A stretch of 61,554 nt of DNA from Arthrobacter sp. Leaf141. Its GTDB lineage: Bacteria > Actinomycetota > Actinomycetes > Actinomycetales > Micrococcaceae. Location: NCBI RefSeq assembly GCF_001424565.1, contig NZ_LMOL01000015.1, positions 70,619 through 132,172 of the forward strand. The letters are read 5' to 3'. Position 1 is the first letter of the stretch; each line of letters begins with the position of its first letter. Under the pieces are notes generated by a model. It made no database searches and was not told the origin of the DNA. It worked only from the letters and a program-made list of their open reading frames with translations. Both the position numbers and the translations under genes were made by a program. This document shows positions 46,906 through 55,449 of this stretch, one piece after another.

Positions 46906-48938
46906 GGAATCTCCTCAAAACGCAGCGAGATGTTATCGCCCAGTTCGGCGATGTCACCGTCAAGGAGGATGGCCATCTCGTTCTGGGCGAGGCGGCGGGG
47001 CGGCTGGCCTTCCCGGACCAGGACGGTGCCGTTGGTGGCTTTCAGGTCACAGAGCATCACGTGCCAGCCCTCCAGCCGGACCTCCACATGGGACCGGGAA
47101 ATGTCGCCACCCGGACTGGCCACCTGCACCAGCCGGGGCATCACGCCGCCCTGTATCCGGGACACGGAAGGCTGCCGGCCGATCACCAGGGACTGGTCAA
47201 GGTCCACCAGTTCGCCGGTGGACACGCGCATCCGGCCCAGCCGGGGGCGGGCCACCTGGACGGCGTCCGGCAGCAGCGCGGCGCCGCACTCCGAGCACTG
47301 GGCGCTGGTGGGCGGATTGGCGTGGCTTTGGGCGCAGACCCGGGCCAGGACCACAGGGCCTGCCGCCGGATCCGTCCCGGCACCCGGCGCCGGAGCCGGC
47401 GCGGACCGGCCCTGCACGCTGCTTTTCATCACCGTCTGGCCGTCGTGGTCGCCGTCAGGATCGCCGCTGATGGGGTCAGCGGCGCCGGGCTGGTTGAAGG
47501 TGCCGGGCTGGTTGAAGGTGCCGGCCTGGTCCGGGGTAGCGGGCTGTTCCGCCGCAGGTTGAATGGCGGCAGGGGCGGGCTGGTGCGCCGGGACCTGGTC
47601 CGGGGCAGGGGCAGAGCCGGTTCCCGCGGTGCGCCACGGCACCGAGTCGATCAGCAGACTGGCCGGCTTGGCAGCAGGAACGGGAGCCGCAGCGGGCGCC
47701 GCGACGGGCACAGGCAGCGGGTCCTTCTCTTCCGCTTCGGCCGCCGGCGGCACAACGGGCTCTGCCTGGTTCTCTTCGGCGTCCGGGTCCTCCCGGACCG
47801 CGGCGTCCTCGATGCTCCGCATGACGGTCCGCTCCCACAGGTGGTCGTAGGAGCCGGTGGGTTCGCTTTCCACGGCCACGGCAGTAGGAGCGGCAGGTGG
47901 CGTTGCGCCGCTGGAGGCGTCGCCGGGGGCATCATGGCCGGAAGCAGGCTCGCCGGGGGCGTCGCCTAAGACATGCCCGCCGGGGGCTTCGTCGCCGGCG
48001 GCATCGTCCGGAAGGTCATCGTCAGGGATGCCGTAGACCGTCTCACCGGAGGCACCATGCTCCGGCAGGATGGTCAGCGCCGAGGCTTCAAGCTCGGCTG
48101 CTTCGGACTCTGCTGTTTCGGACTTTGCCGTTTCGAGGTCGGCCAGGTCAGGAGCAGCCGTTTCGGGGTCAGCCAGTTCAGGAGCAGCGGTTCCAGGCTC
48201 AGCCGTTCGTGGCTCGACCGCTTCAGATTCAGCTGTTCCGGGCTCCCCTGCCTGACGATTGGCTCCGACAGGGGTTTCCGTTTCGGGGATTTCTGTTTGG
48301 CGGCTCTCCGCGCCCGGTTCAAGGGCATCGGCCCGGCCCGCAGCCGGCGCCTGCTCCGCTGCGTCTTTGGCGTCACGGGCGTCGCGGTCCGCTGCACCTG
48401 TTTCCGGATCCGGTCGTGCGGCGCGTTCAACGGCGATCGCAACACCCCCGATCGCGGCACCGACAGCCTGGCCCGCCGCAATGGCGGGGGTCCCGGCGTC
48501 GAGGGTCAATGCAAGCGACTGCAGCAGGACCACGCCTTCGTGCAGGGGCAGGTCGGGCAGCTCCGGGCCGGCCCCGTCAGGGATGGCAAGCCGGCACTTG
48601 ACGGCGGCGTCGAACCGTCGTTCATTCCAGGTGGTCACGTCCAGGCCGTCCACCTCGACCGTCCCGGCGGGCAGCTCCACAGTGAGGTCCAGGCCGCCGC
48701 GGAGGAACACGCGCAGCGGGCCGGTGAAATCCAGGATGCCGAAGGCGGGGATCTGCGCCAGTGAACCGCCGGAGCTGCTGGTGACAGCGTGCAGCACCTC
48801 ATGGACCTGCGGCTGGCCTGACAGGAGGTTCCACAGGGTGCCGGCCAGTGCCGGCGGCGAGTCCGGGCCCAGCAGGACGGCGGTACGCGAGCGGACAACA
48901 GCCACCCAGGTGCCGGGCCGGTAACTAGCGGCGGTCAT
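46902..48938 (-). CDS. Zinc-ribbon/FHA domain protein with long acidic linker
   Basis: 678-residue protein. An N-terminal beta-rich domain (about 1-170) ends in an Ala/Gly patch. About 350 residues of Glu/Ala/Thr/Pro-rich low complexity follow, including EPGTAES-like repeats. A zinc ribbon (C535, H539, C548, C551) and a C-terminal FHA domain (about 580-675: LVIGRQPSVSRI, DISRSHVEV, DLKATNGT) close the protein. T371 in WERTVMRS and T502 in GQTVMKS resemble motifs in the kinase. It overlaps the phosphatase by 14 bases and the kinase by 4. It is a likely phospho-signalling scaffold. Confidence 0.85.
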   Translation of the reverse strand: MTAASYRPGTWVAVVRSRTAVLLGPDSPPALAGTLWNLLSGQPQVHEVLHAVTSSSGGSLAQIPAFGILDFTGPLRVFLRGGLDLTVELPAGTVEVDGLDVTTWNERRFDAAVKCRLAIPDGAGPELPDLPLHEGVVLLQSLALTLDAGTPAIAAGQAVGAAIGGVAIAVERAARPDPETGAADRDARDAKDAAEQAPAAGRADALEPGAESRQTEIPETETPVGANRQAGEPGTAESEAVEPRTAEPGTAAPELADPETAAPDLADLETAKSETAESEAAELEASALTILPEHGASGETVYGIPDDDLPDDAAGDEAPGGHVLGDAPGEPASGHDAPGDASSGATPPAAPTAVAVESEPTGSYDHLWERTVMRSIEDAAVREDPDAEENQAEPVVPPAAEAEEKDPLPVPVAAPAAAPVPAAKPASLLIDSVPWRTAGTGSAPAPDQVPAHQPAPAAIQPAAEQPATPDQAGTFNQPGTFNQPGAADPISGDPDGDHDGQTVMKSSVQGRSAPAPAPGAGTDPAAGPVVLARVCAQSHANPPTSAQCSECGAALLPDAVQVARPRLGRMRVSTGELVDLDQSLVIGRQPSVSRIQGGVMPRLVQVASPGGDISRSHVEVRLEGWHVMLCDLKATNGTVLVREGQPPRRLAQNEMAILLDGDIAELGDNISLRFEEIP

Positions 48939-49854
48939 CGTGGCCCTCTCCGTTGCCAGCGGCCCCGTCAGGAGCCTGCTGCGGGATGGGCTGCGTGGTT
49001 GCCTGCCGGGTGGCCTGCGAGCGCGGCAGCGTATCCTGCTCCTCAGTGTCGGGGTTGTGGCGGGGTGCGGTGGTAGCGGCGCCGGCGTCGTTCAGGACGT
49101 TGCGGGCGTCCACCACGATAACCGTGATGTTGTCGCGGCCGCCGCCGCGCAGTGCCGCCTGGATGAGGGCATCCGCGGTGTCCTGCGGAGTCCCCCCGGA
49201 GCTGAGGACGCGCAGGATCTGCGGGTCCGTCAGTTCGGCGTTAAGCCCGTCGGAGCAGACAAGGACACGGTCGCCCTCCTCCACGGGGAGCAGCCAGAAG
49301 TCAGCTTCGGTTTCGTCGCCGGTGCCCAGGGCACGGGTCACCACGTGCCGGCGCGGATGGACGGTGGCCTGTTGCGCGGTGATCTGGCCGGCGTCCACCA
49401 GTTCCTGGACTTCGGAGTGGTCCACGCTGATCTGCTCGAACTGTCCCTGGCTGAGCCGGTAGGTGCGGGAATCCCCGATATTCATGACCAGCCAATACGG
49501 CATGCCCATCTGTTCCACCACCACCGCCCCGGTGAGGGTGGTCCCGGCGCGGGCGCCGGTGGCTTCGCGGATGGAAGTGTCCGCACGGACCAGGTACTGC
49601 TGCAGGACCGCTGCGGTGACGGTGCGTTCGCCGGTGGCAAGCTGCGGGATGGCGGCGAGGGCCCGGACGCACATGCCGCTGGCAATCTCGCCGGCCTCAT
49701 GGCCACCCATTCCGTCCGCTACGGCAAAGACGGGGTCCGAGGCGATGTAGGAGTCCTCGTTCAGCTCCCTGCGGAGCCCCCGGTCCGTGCCATGGCCACA
49801 GTCCAGGCTGAGGCCCGGCCGGAGGGAGGAAACGCTGGCGGGCTGTTCGTTCAT
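48925..49854 (-). CDS. PP2C family Ser/Thr protein phosphatase
   Basis: Metal-dependent phosphatase of the PPM/PP2C fold, 309 residues, expected to reverse the neighbouring kinase. Metal-binding residues are visible in RRELNEDSYIAS, FAVADGMGGHEAGEIAS, VLVCSDGLNAEL and GGGRDNITVIVVD. The last 60 residues are a polar, Gln/Thr/Ala-rich extension. It corresponds to prpC of the bifidobacterial pkb2-fn3 cluster. Both ends overlap their neighbours (ATGA upstream, 14 bases downstream). Confidence 0.95.
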   Translation of the reverse strand: MNEQPASVSSLRPGLSLDCGHGTDRGLRRELNEDSYIASDPVFAVADGMGGHEAGEIASGMCVRALAAIPQLATGERTVTAAVLQQYLVRADTSIREATGARAGTTLTGAVVVEQMGMPYWLVMNIGDSRTYRLSQGQFEQISVDHSEVQELVDAGQITAQQATVHPRRHVVTRALGTGDETEADFWLLPVEEGDRVLVCSDGLNAELTDPQILRVLSSGGTPQDTADALIQAALRGGGRDNITVIVVDARNVLNDAGAATTAPRHNPDTEEQDTLPRSQATRQATTQPIPQQAPDGAAGNGEGHDDRR

Positions 49855-51476
49855 GCTTGTCCTAGGTAAAAGGTCCGGTCACCGAAGTGGATGCCGGATC
49901 CGGGTGTAACGAACGTGGGAACGCCGGGCGCCAAGGGTGTGCGCCGGCCGTCCGGTGCGGTCACGGCGCTGCCGTTGGTGGAGTTCCGGTCCGTCACCCA
50001 GACACCTGCACCGTCGGTCAGGAGGTGCAGGTGGGTTTTGGAAATGGAGCGGCCGGGATCGTCCACGGCCAGCAGCTGTGCATGCTGTTCGCCGGCCGAA
50101 CCTACCGGGTTGCGTCCCACAAGGACGTTCCGGTCCAGCTGGAAGTCCCGGCCGTCGTCGAGCCGGACCCGCAGGACCGCCGCGGGTGCGGGGGCTGCGG
50201 TACCGGCGGCCGCGGCGCCGTGCCGGATTTGGGTGCGTTCGACGTCGTCGTCCGGGTGGCCCTGGAAGCCGCTCCCGGCTGGGCCGTGGCTGCCCGCCGG
50301 GGCTGCGGCGGCGTGGGGGCCGGCCGGCGCGAAGGGTGCCGGCTGGACGGGCGCAGCAGGCTGGCTGGCTGCGGGCTGGATAGGCGCAGCAGGCTGGCTG
50401 GCTGCGGGCTGCGCAGGCCGGCTGGCTGCCGGCTGGGCCAGCGGAGGCTGCGGCTGGGCCGTGGGTGCGGCCGGCGCCTGGACAACGGCTCCGCTGGCAG
50501 GCCGGACACCGGCTACGGGTGACTGGACCTGCTGGACGGGCGGCAGGTCAAGAGGAGCGAAGCTGTACGGGCCCTGGATCCCGCCGCTGGTAATGGGGTT
50601 CCGGCCCGCCTTGACGTCGAACACCAGGGTCTTGGCAGCCGCGTCATGCCAGCCACGCACCCCGCCGTTTTTGTCCCACCTGTTGGAGATAACCACCAGG
50701 ACGGCCCACACGGCGGCCAGCAGCTGCAGCGGCCCAAGGATCAGCAGCGCAGCATCAAACCATTTGAAGACCACCACCAGGACGGCGGCGATCAGGACCA
50801 GCACGGCTCCTGCCCCGGTGATGATGCTTCGCAGGAACACCGGGCCGGCGCCTGGCGCATACCCGTCATTGTCGGCGCTGCGGATTCCCAGCAACAGATT
50901 GCCCGGCGTTTTTCCGGTGCGGGCTTCCAGGCCCAGGAGGACAAAAAGGTACACCAGCGCCAGCCCGGTTCCGATGCCGCCGAACAGCACCACCGATCCG
51001 GTGTCGTAGGTGATGAACCCGCCGCTGCGGGTCCGGGTCACGCCGGCGAAGCCGATGCTGAACAGCACGGCCGGCACAACGAGGGGGAAGAGCCAGTCCG
51101 TCACGGCAGCACCGAGCCGCTTGCCCGCCGTGGCCGGTACAAGCTGAAGGTTTACTGCCATCCGGGTTCCTCCCCCTGGAACGTTGCTGGTTGTGGCGCC
51201 GGGCAGGTTTCTGCCCGGTTGCCCGGGGCCGGGACGTGCCATGCCGCCGGCGTGGGCCGGGAGCCTTTCCACTACCGGGATAGTACCGGGAATCCCTGGC
51301 CCATGCGCCGCGGACGGACCCTGCGGGACATCAGCACCGGCGGCCTGGCCGTACTCCTGGTTACGGGTGCTGCGTGCTGCCCGGTTGGGCAGCGGCGCCC
51401 CGCAGGCCGTGCAGAACGCAGCGCCGGTGCGCTGCAGCTGCTGGCAGCGGGGGCACCGCACGGCTTCAGCCGTCAC
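49851..51476 (-). CDS. Zinc-ribbon, RDD and FHA domain membrane protein
   Basis: 541-residue three-part protein. The N-terminus has a zinc ribbon (C8, C11, C22, C25: RCPRCQQ, FCTACGAPLP). An RDD membrane domain (about 115-285) has several helices. A low-complexity linker with 11-residue repeats (QPAASQPAAPI type) leads to a C-terminal FHA domain (about 436-538: NVLVGRNPVGSA, SISKTHLHL, DRNSTNGSAV). T415 in DVERTQIRHG is a possible kinase site. RDD proteins are often minor membrane transporters or anchors; here it may hold phospho-signalling to the membrane. The GTG start overlaps the transglutaminase stop (GTGA). Confidence 0.86.
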   Translation of the reverse strand: MTAEAVRCPRCQQLQRTGAAFCTACGAPLPNRAARSTRNQEYGQAAGADVPQGPSAAHGPGIPGTIPVVERLPAHAGGMARPGPGQPGRNLPGATTSNVPGGGTRMAVNLQLVPATAGKRLGAAVTDWLFPLVVPAVLFSIGFAGVTRTRSGGFITYDTGSVVLFGGIGTGLALVYLFVLLGLEARTGKTPGNLLLGIRSADNDGYAPGAGPVFLRSIITGAGAVLVLIAAVLVVVFKWFDAALLILGPLQLLAAVWAVLVVISNRWDKNGGVRGWHDAAAKTLVFDVKAGRNPITSGGIQGPYSFAPLDLPPVQQVQSPVAGVRPASGAVVQAPAAPTAQPQPPLAQPAASRPAQPAASQPAAPIQPAASQPAAPVQPAPFAPAGPHAAAAPAGSHGPAGSGFQGHPDDDVERTQIRHGAAAAGTAAPAPAAVLRVRLDDGRDFQLDRNVLVGRNPVGSAGEQHAQLLAVDDPGRSISKTHLHLLTDGAGVWVTDRNSTNGSAVTAPDGRRTPLAPGVPTFVTPGSGIHFGDRTFYLGQA

Positions 51477-54064
51477 TGCGCCACCGGTCCCTGTGGCTGG
51501 GGTTCGATGCCGGCTCCGGGCTGTTGGGCGTCCGGTGACGGCGGCTGGTTTCGGGCTGCAGGTTCGCCGCCTGCGGGTTTGCCGCCTGAAGGCGTCCCGC
51601 CGGCCGGTGCCGGCTGTTTCCGGCCCCGGCCGCCCAGTGCAGTCCGCGCGTCGGCCAGGAGGGAGCGCGGCGAGAACCTGGCCTGCTGCCGGCGCCAGAA
51701 ACCCACTGTTGAGGTGATCTCCTTCAACGATCCGTCCACAATGCTCCAGTACTCCCGGACGTCCTCCTCGCTGGGTTCGCCCGCACCGAAGATGGACGCA
51801 TCGGCGCGCCGGGCCAGCATGGTGGTGGTGCTGCCGCTGGCGGGGAACGCGTCCGCCAGGACGGCGGCGCTTTCCCGCCGCGTGGACTTGGTGTCGACGG
51901 CGGCACCCATGTCGGTGGCCAGGCTCATCACCTCACTCCATCCGCCGCCCACCCGCTGCGCGGGGTGACCGGCCCTGAAACGCGACTTCCGGCGTCGTGA
52001 TTTCAACAGGGCGATCAGCAGCAGCGGGAGTGCCAGGACGGCAATCGGGATGGCGGCGATGCCCAGCGCACCGAGCAGCGCACCCCAGAACAGCCACGGG
52101 TTGTCCTTTTTCTCGTCCGCGTCGAGCGCGTCCGGGGAGGAATCCGGGGGCAGGTCCGCGGGCTCCTGCGGCGGGGGCGGTGGCTGCAGCACCTGCGGCT
52201 TGGGCTTGGACTTGTTCTCCGGGTCCGGCGGGATGGGGACGTTGTCCTTGGGCGGGGTGGGGTCGAAGCTGACCCAGCCCACGCGTTCAAACGCCACTTC
52301 AACCCAGGCGTGCGCGTTTTTGCCGGTGATCTTCACTTCGCCGGCACCGTTTTCCGGGCTGGTGGGATCCGGGTAGAAGCCCATCACCACCCGGGACGGG
52401 ATCCCCAGGTGCCGCAGCATCAGGGACATGGCCACTGCGTACTGCTCGTCGTCGCCCAGCATCTGCTTGGCGGTCAGCAGGGTCCGGATCCTCGCGGCGC
52501 CGTGCCCCGAAACGCTGGGCAGCTGGCCCTCGCTGACCAGCCCGTTGCTGAACGCACCCGTCTTCTGGAAGTGCGCCTCGATCTGGCGGACCCGGTCGAT
52601 CGCGGTGGGTGCATCGGCGGACAGGTCGTTGGCCTGCGAGCCCACCACGGGCGGGACCTCCAGGACGTCGGGAAGCGAAAGCCGGGCAAAGTCGTACTGG
52701 GTCAACTGGCCGTGCTCCAGCTTCACGGGTTCCGAGACCTGCACCCGGTAGGAATCGCCGCGGGAGAGTTGGTTGGTGGTCACGGCGGTATCGGTGCCGG
52801 CGTTGAAATAGAGCCCGGAGGCCGCGGCGGAGGCATTCTGGTCAAAACTCAGGCCGGTGGTTTTCCGGCCGCCGGGGACAAAAAAGCCCTGGTAGTCCTC
52901 GACGCTGATGTTGATGGCGTAGTCGTTGGTGGGCACCACGCCGCCGGAATCGGCGAGGGTATTGATGGACTCGGTATCCCCCACCTTGCTGAAGTTGCCG
53001 GACCCGTTGGGGTCCATGGTGTAGTTGGTGCCGTTGAAGGAGTCCAGGGCACCCAACCGGACGCGGCCGTCGCGGGGCAGGCCCTTGACCACAAACAGGG
53101 TGTCGTCCTTCTTGTCCTTCACATAGGTGCGGAAGCTGGCCAGGGGCGTGATGTAGTCCTTGGGGTCAAACGGCGGGACTACGACGTTCCGGAGGACCCG
53201 GCGCTCGTCGTTGGCGGTGACCAGCGGCGCGGCAAGGGTGGTGACGCCCACGCTGACGGCGATGACGCCGGCGGCCATCCCCAGCCGGCGGAGCTGCGCA
53301 CGGCGGGCGGTCCCGGCGTCGGTCTGCGGGTTGTTCACTGCCACCTTGCGGGTGCTGTTCCGCCGGAGCGCGTCGCGGCGGAACGTGGCCCAGGCGATGC
53401 CCAGGACCGTGAGGCCGATGCCGCGCTCCAATGTGAGGAAGGCGGCGTTGGTGCTGAACGCGATCCCGGTGACAAACAGCACCAGGACAGGCAGCAGCGG
53501 GAAGTACGGGCTGCGGGTCCGCCAGGTCAGGATGCCCGCCACCAGCGCGGTGATGAGGGAGCTGAGGAACGGGACGATCAGCACGCCGCCGCCGGTGCCC
53601 ACCGGCACGCCCACCGTAAGCATGTCTTTCCAGGCAAACACAACTCCGGGCAGCAGGATCCGGAGCGAGTCCAGGGTGGGGACAAAACCGGCGATCGCGG
53701 AGTCCGGGACGGCGAAAAGGGTACCAAACACCAGATAGGCGCCCAGGGCGAGGGCCGTGGTGATCAGCAGCCCCAGCCGCAGGTGCGCGTTCAGGGCCGC
53801 GATGGCCAGGCCCAGGACAATGCCGCCGAAACCGGAGACCAGGTAGTAGGCGTCGCCGCCGAAGCTCAGGCCGAAGCCCAGCAGGCCCAGTCCCAGCAGG
53901 ACGGCCAAAGCGCCGGCGTCGAGCAGGAAATGCCAGGCCGGCTGGCCGGTGGCGAAACCGGATTCCGGCCCGTTGGTTGCCCTGCGGCTCCGGGCGCGCT
54001 CCTGCGGGATGGTGCGGGCGGCTTTCCTGTTGGTGGGGGGGCGTTGGCCCGGTGCGGTGCTCAT
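51473..54064 (-). CDS. Membrane protein with transglutaminase-like domain (TgpA/DUF3488 type), catalytic Cys absent
   Basis: 863-residue membrane protein. About seven hydrophobic segments cover residues 45-285, followed by a 370-residue extracytoplasmic region holding a transglutaminase core, a Pro-rich stretch, one more helix (about 656-688) and a cytoplasmic tail. In the core the usual G-x-C-x-x-F-A reads GDDEQYA (537-543), so Asp539 stands where the nucleophilic Cys is expected. The following AMSLMLRHLGIPSRVV, the histidine H585 in NAHAWVEV and aspartate D601 in SFDPTPP are kept. It is therefore probably a binding or structural domain rather than an active enzyme. It corresponds to tgm in bifidobacteria and overlaps DUF58 by ATGA. 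Confidence 0.88.
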   Translation of the reverse strand: MSTAPGQRPPTNRKAARTIPQERARSRRATNGPESGFATGQPAWHFLLDAGALAVLLGLGLLGFGLSFGGDAYYLVSGFGGIVLGLAIAALNAHLRLGLLITTALALGAYLVFGTLFAVPDSAIAGFVPTLDSLRILLPGVVFAWKDMLTVGVPVGTGGGVLIVPFLSSLITALVAGILTWRTRSPYFPLLPVLVLFVTGIAFSTNAAFLTLERGIGLTVLGIAWATFRRDALRRNSTRKVAVNNPQTDAGTARRAQLRRLGMAAGVIAVSVGVTTLAAPLVTANDERRVLRNVVVPPFDPKDYITPLASFRTYVKDKKDDTLFVVKGLPRDGRVRLGALDSFNGTNYTMDPNGSGNFSKVGDTESINTLADSGGVVPTNDYAINISVEDYQGFFVPGGRKTTGLSFDQNASAAASGLYFNAGTDTAVTTNQLSRGDSYRVQVSEPVKLEHGQLTQYDFARLSLPDVLEVPPVVGSQANDLSADAPTAIDRVRQIEAHFQKTGAFSNGLVSEGQLPSVSGHGAARIRTLLTAKQMLGDDEQYAVAMSLMLRHLGIPSRVVMGFYPDPTSPENGAGEVKITGKNAHAWVEVAFERVGWVSFDPTPPKDNVPIPPDPENKSKPKPQVLQPPPPPQEPADLPPDSSPDALDADEKKDNPWLFWGALLGALGIAAIPIAVLALPLLLIALLKSRRRKSRFRAGHPAQRVGGGWSEVMSLATDMGAAVDTKSTRRESAAVLADAFPASGSTTTMLARRADASIFGAGEPSEEDVREYWSIVDGSLKEITSTVGFWRRQQARFSPRSLLADARTALGGRGRKQPAPAGGTPSGGKPAGGEPAARNQPPSPDAQQPGAGIEPQPQGPVAQ

Positions 54065-55392
54065 GCTGCCGCCTTTCTCAACACGATGGCCAGGTCGGAC
54101 AGGTCGCCCAGGGTCAGGACCGTCAGTTCGGCGATATTGGCGCGGGTGGGTGCGGCGCCGGCTTCGATCCTGACGGCCAGGCTCCGGACGCCGGGCGGCA
54201 CGGAGGCGGCCGCTTGCCGGAGCTGGCCGGCGGTGACGTTGCTGCCCACCACAAAAAACACCACGGAGGCGTTGGGTACGGTGTCCGCCAGGGTCCTGGC
54301 CAGGTCGACGGCGGTGCGCCGCATCGGTGTCCCGACGATCCGGGTCATGTCATCGAGCATGTTGCGGCCGGTTTCGCAGCGCAGCGGCCCCTTCTGCGTC
54401 AGGACATCGAGCTCGCGCTGTTCCCGGATGGCCTGCCGGCCAATGGATGCAGCCGCCGAGATGGCCATCTCGAATTCGGCCTCGCCGGCGTATTCGTCGG
54501 TGTTGATGGAGAGCGAGATGGCCAGGTGCGCCCGGCGAGTCTCCTCGAACTGGCGGACCATCAGCTTGTTGGTCCGGGCCGTGGTCTTCCAGTGGATGTG
54601 CCGGCGGTCATCCCCCGGCACGTAGTCCCGCAGGGCGTGGAAGGAAACGTCTGCGCTGGAAAGGTCGGTGGTGGGCATGCCCTCCAGGTCGCGGATGAAC
54701 CCTGCGGCGGAGCCTGCCAGGGCCACGGTCCGCGGATGGACAAAGAGGTCCTCCGGCGCGGTCCACAGGACCTGGCGGCGCAGCAGGTGCAGCGGATCGG
54801 CCCGGACGGACCGGACCGGGCCCACCACAATCACGGCGCGTCTGGCGGTGGGAATGGTGAAGAGGTCCTCGTGGACCTGCTGCGGCTTCATGCGGGGCAG
54901 ATGGAACACGGCCGTCGCGCTGCCGACGGGCAGTTCCAGTGCCGCCGGCAGGAGCGGGCGGGTGGACGTGTTGGACACGGCGATGCTGCCCACGGCGCTG
55001 TCGCCCACGGCTACCCGGGTGCGGGCCAGGTCCAGCACAACACCATAGGAGGAGCGGCCCAGGATGAAGGCCACTGCCACCACAAAGAGGACAAACGCGG
55101 CGATGGCTGCTGCTTTGGCTTCCTGCCAGCCGAACGCCTGCCCGGTCCACCAAAGGAGCACCGCGGCGGCCAGCACGGACCACCCCAGAACGCTCACCAC
55201 GGACAGCACCGGCCAGGGGTACTTCAGCCACAGTTGCCGGACGGTGCGCCAGGCCGGGGCAAGGACCAGCCCTGCGGTGTTGGTGGCTTCCGCCCAGACG
55301 GCGGAAGGATGCAGGGCGGTGGGGCGGCCGTTCCGCAGGAAGGGCCGCTTCAGGCGCTCCGCGAGCCTGGTCACCGGGGTACCGCTGGACAT
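54061..55392 (-). CDS. DUF58 domain-containing protein
   Basis: 443-residue protein, membrane-attached by two helices (about 61-84 and 93-112). The later part carries the DUF58 signature DYVPGDDRRHIHWKTTA and ELDVLTQKG, then a von Willebrand A-like end. DUF58 proteins regularly pair with MoxR ATPases and are thought to be their clients or metal-binding partners. It lies 57 bases downstream of moxR and overlaps the transglutaminase gene start by 4 bases. Confidence 0.92.
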   Translation of the reverse strand: MSSGTPVTRLAERLKRPFLRNGRPTALHPSAVWAEATNTAGLVLAPAWRTVRQLWLKYPWPVLSVVSVLGWSVLAAAVLLWWTGQAFGWQEAKAAAIAAFVLFVVAVAFILGRSSYGVVLDLARTRVAVGDSAVGSIAVSNTSTRPLLPAALELPVGSATAVFHLPRMKPQQVHEDLFTIPTARRAVIVVGPVRSVRADPLHLLRRQVLWTAPEDLFVHPRTVALAGSAAGFIRDLEGMPTTDLSSADVSFHALRDYVPGDDRRHIHWKTTARTNKLMVRQFEETRRAHLAISLSINTDEYAGEAEFEMAISAAASIGRQAIREQRELDVLTQKGPLRCETGRNMLDDMTRIVGTPMRRTAVDLARTLADTVPNASVVFFVVGSNVTAGQLRQAAASVPPGVRSLAVRIEAGAAPTRANIAELTVLTLGDLSDLAIVLRKAAA

Positions 55393-55449
55393 ATGTGTGC
55401 CTTCGTTTGGTGCGCTGGTTGAAAATGGTGCCGGGGGTACGACGGCGGG

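Noticed and set aside
47470..47525. Duplicated 21-base unit
   Set aside because: It encodes a doubled GTFNQP linker segment of the zinc-ribbon/FHA protein, with no sign of a mobile element.
50340..50440. Tandem 33-base repeats that might be a CRISPR or mobile repeat
   Set aside because: They lie in frame inside the RDD/FHA gene and encode an 11-residue low-complexity linker repeat.
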